From the NCBI RefSeq assembly GCF_049634645.1, contig NC_134728.1:19816001-19880000 (forward strand): a stretch of 64,000 nt of DNA, written 5' to 3'. The notes below the pieces were generated by a model, which worked only from the letters and a program-made list of their open reading frames with translations, did no database searches and was not told the origin of the DNA. This DNA is from Pelodiscus sinensis (taxonomy: Eukaryota; Chordata; Testudines; Trionychidae). The position numbers and the translations under genes are program-made. Shown here one piece after another: positions 57,700-64,000 of the stretch; position 1 is the stretch's first letter, and every line of letters starts with the position of its first letter.

Positions 57700-58131
57700 G
57701 GCTGTGTCTACACTGGCAAGTTATTCCAGAAAATCAGCCGTTTTTCCAGAAAAACTTGCCAGCTGTCTACACTGGCCACTTGAATTTCCGGAAAAGCACT
57801 GACGATCTAATGTAAAATCATCAGTGCTTTTCCGGAAAAACTATGCTGCTCCCGTTCGGGCAAAAGTCTTTTTCCAGAAAACTGTTCCGGAAAAGAGCCA
57901 GTGTAGACAGCACAGTAGTGTTTTCCGCAAAAAAGCCCCGATCGCGAAAATGACGATCGGGGCTTTTTTGCGGAAAAGCGCGTCTAGATTGGCCACGGAC
58001 GCTTGTCCGCAAAAAGTGCTTTTCCAGAAAAGCATCCTGCCAATCTAGATGCGCTTTTCCGAAAATGCTTTTAACGGAAAACTTTTCCGTTAAAAGCATT
58101 TCCGGAAAATCATGCCAGTGTAGATGTAGCC
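57700..58131. mobile_element. Fold-back MITE rich in TTTTCCGGAAAA, AGA duplication
   Basis: Starts GGCTGTGTCTACACTGGC and ends GCCAGTGTAGATGTAGCC. AGA lies on both sides (57697-57699 and 58132-58134). The arms carry repeated 'ttttccggaaa' and 'gcggaaaa' blocks in opposite orientation. Confidence 0.75.
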
Positions 58132-58139
58132 AGAGAGCT

Positions 58140-58290
58140 TGAGCAATTGCAAGTGTCCATTTATTCCATAACACAGAACTAACTAGAACCAATCCAAACT
58201 GGCTGGGCTGACCCCTAGTAACCTAATTCAGTTACTATAATATCAACAACAACAAGATCTATATCTACAACAACCCAATACACAAAATAT
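58140..58290 (-). repeat. Gypsy 3' LTR fragment
   Basis: It starts just after the polypurine tract at 58291-58303 and holds GGAATAAATGG (polyadenylation signal). Its partner LTR is absent, so the boundaries are inferred. Confidence 0.5.
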
Positions 58291-58419
58291 TCCTCCCCCA
58301 CTTAATAAGAACATCCCTTTAATAAAACAAACACTAAACGAGGGAATGAGGGTAGAGTGCCTCAAGTTCCCAGCTAACCCTGGGGATTATTTTACCCCAT
58401 AATTGTGGTTTAACCTTAA

Positions 58420-59778
58420 TTAAAGATCCAGCCATTGAGGAGCCCTCCTTTTTCTAGGTGGATTATAGCGGACGTCTGGTGTTCTTGCACCCAAAGTTGT
58501 TATGGATGCGGGCCTGAAAGTGGGCTGGGAACTTGAAGTGTGAACAGGTGAGGCTGTCGAATCAGCCTGCTCAAGGAAGGGGTTTATGTTCACTGTAGGC
58601 AATGAGGGAGGAGGAGAGTCAGGAACAGGTAATTCTTGAACAGGTGCAGTAGCTCACCAGCAGTGGCAAGGTAAGGCAACTCAACTGGAGATGTTTCTTG
58701 GGGGCAGGCATAACCTAGCAATAACTGACCTACATGCTGCCACCAGATGAGATCCTCTGCAGTCTGGACAGTATAGGAAACAGGTTCTGTTTGAGCGATG
58801 ACAGTGGCAGGGACCCATTTAGCTCCAGAAGCATAGTTCCAAACCAAAACCGGCTCTCCACGACTAAAGGTTTGGTCTTTTGCTCTGGATGCACGCCTGA
58901 TGACTTGACCTTGCTGTTGATGTTGTATAATTTGTCGTGGTTCAGAAGGTTTCAGCAGATCAAAGCAAGTGCGCAGCTGATGTCCCATCATTAGAAAAGC
59001 TGGGAACATTTTGGTTGTAGCATGAGGTGTATTTCCATAGGATAGTAAGAAGGTGTCCAGATGCTTTTGCATGAGTGAGTGTCCTCTAGCCAATTTCCAA
59101 GCTTGTTTCATTGTCCAAGCTTGTTTCATTGTTTCAATGAACCTTTCAGCCAGTTCATTGGTGGATGGGTGATATGGTGCTGAAGTGATATGATGAGTTC
59201 CATTTGCTTTCATAAAATTTCCAAACTCCTGAAAAACAAATTGCAGACAGTTGTCACTCATAAGTTGTTCTAGAAGACCAAAATGACAAAAAATTCCCTG
59301 TAGTTTTTGGATAGTACTCTCAGCAGTAGTGGGCGGCATTTATAGAGAGTTCTGGCGATTTGGAATGGGCATCTACCACCACCAAGAACATGCTACCTTC
59401 AAATGGGCCAGCAAAATCAATGTGAATAAGTTGCCACAGTTTTTCAGACCAGTCCCATGGGTGTAGAGGTGCCAAGTGAGGGGCATTCCTCACACCCTGG
59501 CATGAAATACAAGCTCTTGCCTTCTTTTCAATGGCATCGTCCAAGCCAGGCCACCAAAAATAGCTTCGTGCAATTTCTTTCATGCGCACCATTCCACAGT
59601 GACCTGAATGTAGCTGTTCTAACATGTGTTGTCTCAGTATCTCTGGAATAATGACACGCATTCTCCACAACAAGCACCCAGAATGGATCAATAACCCCGT
59701 CCTCCTGGACTTGTAGGGAACAAGGTTGGGTGAGACCTGAGAGTCCCGTAGAGATGTTCCATGCAACACTAGGTCCAT
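58420..59778 (-). pseudogene. Gypsy integrase with internal duplication
   Basis: The HHCC zinc domain is visible: LHSGHCGMVRMKEIA, then ARACISCQ. The catalytic core starts with HIDFAGPF; after a frameshift near 59335 come LMSDNCLQFVFQEFG (second Asp; the usual G after N is C) and TNELAERFIE (Glu). An 18-base unit is tandemly duplicated at 59097-59132, repeating TMKQAW in frame. The C terminus ends with a basic PPRKRRAPQWLDL. Confidence 0.8.
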
Positions 59779-60430
59779 AACTTGGGATAGTACTGGGTCA
59801 ACATGAAATGCTCTCTTAACTTGCAGAGCAGTGATGGGTTCTCTACCTGTTCAAAGTAGACGATTTCCTTCTGGACACTATCTTGATATTTGACTGGCAA
59901 AGGCAGCCTAGAAAGACCATCTGCATTTCCATGCATAGTGGATTTCTGATATCTGATCTCATATGTGTGTCCCGAAAGCCACAATGCCTGTTGTTGCTTA
60001 CGACTAGCAGCCAATGATGGAATGCCTATGTGTGGACCAAAAATTGCCAACAGAGGTTGATGGTCAATGAGAAGTGTAAACTACTGTCCAAACAGGTACT
60101 GGTGAAATTTCCGAAGCCCGAAAATGATTCCCAGTGCTTCATGCTTGATTTGCTCATAGTTCATTTCTGCCTTGCTTAAGGTGCATGAAACAAAAGCAAT
60201 TGGTTTCTCTTCTCCCGAAGGTATAACGTGTGATAAGACTGCTCCCACTCCATATGGGGAGGCATCACAGGCCAACTGTAAAGGTAAGGATGGATCAAAA
60301 TGTGTCAGGACCTCCGAATTTAGCAAATCACATTCAGCCTTGTTAAATGCAACATCACAGGCTTCAGTCCACTTCCAGGTCTTGTTCTGGCCAAGGAGCT
60401 CATGAAGTGGTTTTAACAGTGTGGCTAACT
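59769..60430 (-). pseudogene. Gypsy RNase H remnant
   Basis: LQLACDASPYGVGAVLSHV has the first RNase H Asp. EKPIAFVSCTLSKAEMNYEQ and KHEALGIIFGLRKFHQYLFG follow, then a stop. The next frame has DHQPLLAIFG-like text and the closing GNADGLSRLP. These are the standard gypsy RNase H blocks in order. Confidence 0.8.
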
Positions 60431-60483
60431 GTGAAATAAACTTTCAGTAATAGTTCAGTAGTCCTAGAAATGAGTGAAGTTGA

Positions 60484-61332
60484 CTAACATTTTGATGGGT
60501 AGAGCCTCCACAATAGCCTTAACTTTTGAAGGGGCTTACGAAGGCTGGTAGCATCAACGATGTCTCCCAAATATTCAATAGAGGGCTGAAAGAATGAACA
60601 CTTGTCTTTGTGGACTCGTAGGCCATACTCTTCCAGTCTTTGTAGGATAGCCTCTAAGTTCTTAAGGTGATTCTCATTTCTATCCGTGACTGGGACGTCA
60701 TCAAGATAGCACTGGACTCCTGGCAAGCCACAAAAGATCTGGTCCATATCCCTCTGGGACAAAGCTGGGGCAGAAGTTATTCCCAAGGGTAAGTGACAGT
60801 AATGATAAAGGCCTTTATCAATAGTCAACAGCTCTTGGGACTTATCATCAATGTGCATCTGTAAATATGCTTGACTCAGATCAATCTTGCTGAACTTTTG
60901 TCCCCCAGCCAGGCCCACAAAGAGGTCATTCATGCGGGGAAGAGTGTATTGGTCTGCATACAACACTGGGTTAACAGTGACCTTAAAATCTTTGCAAATC
61001 TGAATGGAACCATCTTTCTTCAATATTGGAACAATTGAAGTTGCCCATGGGCTACAGGCAACTGGTATTAGGACTCCATTTTTGACTAGGTGCTCCAGGT
61101 CCACTTCAACTTTTGGCCTGATGGTATATGGCACAGTTTTGGCCTTCAGATATTTTGGTTGGCTGCCAGGTTTAATGTTCAGTTTCACGGTGATTCCCCT
61201 CATACTTCCCAGATCCTTTCCAAAAACAGCAACATGTTTCTTTAATATATCATTCAGACCTGTTTCTTCTTTAGTCATCTGGTGCACTTTTGCCCAGTTT
61301 AGCTGGATCTTCCTAAACCACGATCTACCCAT
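60484..61332 (-). pseudogene. Gypsy reverse transcriptase (uninterrupted 282 codons)
   Basis: From WFRKIQLNW, the frame passes NGVLIPVACSPWATSIVPI, LKKDGSIQICKDFK, the first catalytic Asp in FSKIDLSQAYLQM, LPLGITSAPA and the catalytic CYLDDV (normally YIDD/YLDD). It ends in the thumb with EYLGDIVDA. The frame is open throughout, unlike the rest of the element. It stops shortly before RNase H. Confidence 0.85.
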
Positions 61333-61334
61333 TC

Positions 61335-61619
61335 AGGCTAGGTAATGGCCTTTCACCACAAACAGTGGCAATTCAACAGTCTGTCCATTGAGCTCCATCT
61401 TAATATCAATAGTGCCCAACAGAGGTATCGCTTCTCCCATATATGTCTTCAGAACAATCTTTGTTGCCGTAAGTGGAAGATGCTATAGCTTTTCCTTATA
61501 CACAGTATAAAAAGACCAACAAAACTGCTGCACCGGTGTCTACTTACATGTGTACAGGTTTGCCATCTAACAGTGGGGTTACTCATGGGAGCCCCCTGCC
61601 AAGACAAACCATAGCAGGG
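61335..61619 (-). pseudogene. Gypsy aspartic protease remnant
   Basis: The active-site motif V-DTGAAV is visible at about 61540-61523, preceded by KPVHM and a stop. Further on, after a frame change, TATKIVLKTYMGEAIPLLGT and ELPLFVVKG give the downstream protease strands. At least two stops break it. Confidence 0.65.
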
Positions 61620-62135
61620 CACCTTCTTTTTCAGATAGGTGTCACCTTGATCATCATGAGTCTGCTCGATGGGATGCAGATTTTCCTTTTTGGTTCATAC
61701 CACCACAGGCCTTTTCTCTTTTGTTTGCAGGCATGCTCAATGTGTCCTTTTTTTCCACACTGTTGACACAATAGGTCCTTACACCAGCATTCTGATGCAT
61801 GATGATCTGGCTTACCACTGCAGTAACATGCCTGGCTCCCCACTATTTGATGGGTAAGTTCTTGGGACACTTTATGCATCCTAGGGGTTACACCTCCCAT
61901 GTGGCCAGTTCCATGGAGACCACAATATCAACAGCCTTCCGGGGGATGAACTGGGCTTCTGTTAATAGACGCGTCCATATAGCTTCACTATGCAGGCCAC
62001 ACACTAACCTGTCATGTATGGCTATGCCAACCATACATCCCAGAAAATCCAGGACAGCCCTGAATTTAAATGCTCTGTCCTGGTGTCCCCATCAAATAGC
62101 AAAATTTCCCAAAAAGCCCTGTTGGAGAAGCAGCA
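61620..62135 (-). pseudogene. Gypsy gag remnant with zinc knuckles
   Basis: The end of capsid is read as LVCGLHSEAIWTRLLTEA, then DIVVSMELAT. Next come two CCHC-like knuckles, CYCSGKPDHHASEC and CQQCGKKGHIEHAC. The first has an irregular pattern (CYC-x4-H-H-x4-C). Several stops are present and the N-terminal part of gag is missing. Confidence 0.7.
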
Positions 62136-63034
62136 AGCTGCAAATGGCTTGCTGAATCACCATTTATTTCCTTTCCCCCAGCTGGCAGAGCTTGCAGAGA
62201 CTCACCCCCTAGCACAGCGCAGTAGATACACTCTTCCTCACCTCTCCTCCCAACCACTGCAGAGCACGAAGGCGGCTCCCTGCCTCAGCGCTTTGCCTTC
62301 AGGCAGCTGGGGTGGCTTCCTAAGTTCCCCGCATTCCAGCGCATCACCCGGCGAGCCCCCACTCTCCACTGCACCACCACCATGTGCCACGCAGCCCTCT
62401 CCCTCCCCTCATGGGACTGCTCCTGTTGTGAGAGACCTGGTCTGGCCACACTACCTCCTCCTTTGTTAAAGTGGTCGCCACCGCTGCTGCCGGGGGCACC
62501 AGCCAACTCCATGGCAAAAGGCGCCAAGGAGCCACTCCCAGACCTTGGTGTTTTTGAGCTGCTGCCTCTGCCCTGGCAGGGGCTGCTATCACCCCTTGGG
62601 GGTGCACTCAGGCTCAACAGGTGCGCTCAGTGCACTGCTGCTCTCTCTCCCCCCACCTCTCCCCACTCTGCTGAAGGAACAGCAGCACATAGAGTCACTC
62701 ACTCTCTGTGAGCTGCTCTGGCGGGGTCAAAACTTTCTCCCTCTCCCCCCACTTCCAAGCAGGAAGCCAGAATTGGTGCATGGGTGCCCCACTGTGTGTG
62801 TGTGTGGGGCGGGGGGTGATTGAGCTCCTTCTCCCTCCCCACCACACTGGAGGAATGGCAGCGCTCTGTCCAGAAACTTTTCATGTTGAAAAGGGGTATG
62901 AAGCCAGGTAAGTGCCCCCTCTTATGCTCAGATCCGAGCACGCCAATCCCTCTCGCTCAATCCCCTCACACTCCCAAGATCCCACACTCCCAGCTTGCTC
63001 TGACACCCTCTCTTGCTTCTGCACCCTCACATCT
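62136..63034. other. GC-rich unassigned block
   Basis: C-rich on the plus strand with open frames of 60-151 codons that have no domain and are Pro/Ser/Leu-rich. A GT run lies at 62795-62807. It is likely transposon body, but no ends are seen. Confidence 0.35.
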
Positions 63035-63601
63035 CAGGCGACATTTCAAAGGGGCAGTGCTGCATGGAGCCGGGGTCAGCTGGGGACTCCAGCTCATCCC
63101 AGGCTCCGTGCAGCACTGCCCCTTTGAAACACCATTGCTGTGTTTCAAAGGGGCAACGAGAGCAGAGCCTGGGATCAGCTGGGGATTCCAGCTGATCCTG
63201 GGCTCCCACGGCACTGCCCCTTTGAAATGCAGTGGTGAGGTTTCAAAGGGGAAGTGCTGCATTGAGCTTGGGGTCAGTTGGGGACTCCAGTTAATCACGG
63301 GTTCCCACGATGTTGCCTTTTGAAACACCATGGCGAAAGTGCTGCACGAAGCCTGGGTCAACTGTAGACTCCAGCTTACCCCAGGCTCCACATTGCTCTG
63401 CCCCTTTAAAATGTCGCAGTGGCGTTTCAAAGGGGCAGCACCGCACACCTGATCCCAGGCTCCCATTGCACTGCTCCTTTGAAATACTGCAGCAGCATTT
63501 CAAGGGGCAGCACAACATGGAGCCCAGGTCAGCTGGAGTCTTATTATTGTTTAACAGCATGATTAATTGTGATTATTTTTTTTAATCGCTTGACAGCCCT
63601 A
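63035..63601. mobile_element. hAT-like element carrying a tandem palindromic array, left end missing
   Basis: The right end reads 'gattaattgtgattattttt', then TTGACAGCCCTA, a known type of hAT terminus in vertebrates. Before it are about six units of some 85-95 bases, each running from TTTCAAAGGGGCAGTGC to GCACTGCCCCTTTGAAA, so that every unit is close to a palindrome. The same GC-rich text fills the element at 2004-2746, whose termini differ. Open frames across the array are artefacts of the repeat. Confidence 0.6.
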
Positions 63602-64000
63602 GTTATGGTATCAAATGCCAACATAGATGATCACACTCTGCCTCCCTAAAATTCCCAATGAACTTCTGTTGGCAATGATATTACATATATCCTCTCCCAT
63701 TGCTGTGTGTTCTTCTGAGTACAAGGTGTCAAATACAGTGGTGACAAGAGCAACATAATGCATAGGATGAATAGGTGAATAGATGGGCTGAATATCCACA
63801 ACCCAGATTGGCTTCATTTGGAATTAAGGGTGCTTAACCTCTCACAGGAAGTGCTGTGCATCTGGCAAGTTCCAGATGAGCTAACTGCTTTTCAGTAGCA
63901 GATCAGGTCTAAAGTGTCTTATGTTCCTTGCACAGAAAGTTATATAAATGTAAGATCATTATCATTACCATTTAGACCATACAATATGTTCATATGATTC
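63602..64000. other. Unassigned; probable MIR 3' fragment at the end
   Basis: 'gaaagttatataaatgtaag' with 'atcattatcattacc' at about 63930-63985 resembles the 3' end of MIR. Otherwise nothing recognised. Confidence 0.4.

Larger units (their letters stand above)
58140..62135 (-). mobile_element. Ty3/gypsy LTR retrotransposon, 5'-truncated
   Basis: On the minus strand the order is gag end, protease, reverse transcriptase, RNase H, integrase, then a polypurine tract (AAGTGGGGGAGGA at 58303-58291) and the start of a 3' LTR with AATAAA near 58168-58163. The 5' LTR and gag start are absent. The 3' LTR is cut short by, or abuts, the MITE at 57700-58131. Stops and frameshifts in protease, RNase H and integrase make it defective. 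Domain style suggests a Mag-like gypsy lineage, not a retrovirus: no envelope is seen. Confidence 0.85.

Noticed and set aside
58140..62135. Endogenous retrovirus
   Set aside because: No envelope frame, gypsy-type RT and integrase order and motifs; a Ty3/gypsy retrotransposon fits better.
36000..64000. Exons of B4GALT5, the expected upstream neighbour
   Set aside because: No galactosyltransferase exon was recognised on either strand; the intergenic distance is probably larger than this window.

Overview
This is eukaryotic, vertebrate DNA: split exons with GT/AG boundaries, AT-rich introns, one CpG island and a very high load of transposable elements. The repeat mix (antisense CR1 tails with the 'ACTGGGTCAGACCAAAGGTCC'-type 3' end, many fold-back elements starting GGGTATGTCTACAC, MIR, L2, DIRS and Ty3/gypsy) points to a sauropsid, most likely a turtle. 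The species cannot be fixed from the sequence alone.

The one host gene I can support is the 5' part of SLC9A8 (NHE8, an organellar and apical Na+/H+ exchanger) on the minus strand. Seven coding exons are visible at 35620-35633, 34041-34219, 29630-29710, 15385-15443, 7596-7679, 3092-3193 and 1579-1613. They join in frame to 554 coding bases, residues 1-184 of a protein usually about 580 residues long. The rest of the gene lies beyond base 1. Exon 1 sits in a CpG island (about 35340-36000) with ETS-like and TCACGTGA sites. In human the gene upstream of SLC9A8 is B4GALT5 in head-to-head orientation; none of it is recognisable here, so 36-64 kb looks intergenic.

The SLC9A8 introns hold: a DIRS-type tyrosine-recombinase retroelement (3250-5868) whose edge is 56 bases from exon 6; a decayed antisense CR1 with a hAT element inside it (10640-14290); several non-autonomous hATs with good 8-bp target duplications (2004-2746, 18749-19288, 19383-20167, 22002-22312, 25192-25477, 28747-29493); two copies of a Tigger-like TA-flanked element (22791-23775, 30013-31142) and a third TA-flanked element (31612-31914); and Harbinger-like 3-bp-duplication fold-back MITEs.

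The intergenic half is a mosaic: an old LINE with an APE-type endonuclease (38570-41888 and on) invaded by a GC-rich block that is itself invaded by a MITE; a fairly young CR1 (46258-48012); an L2-like LINE lying inside a terminal-inverted-repeat element (48083-51550); a degenerate minisatellite (55840-56270); and a 5'-truncated Ty3/gypsy element on the minus strand (58140-62135).

No operon-like or defence-like system is present. The least ordinary signal is a set of GC-rich palindromic modules, repeated in tandem and reused as filler inside elements whose terminal repeats belong to different transposon families.
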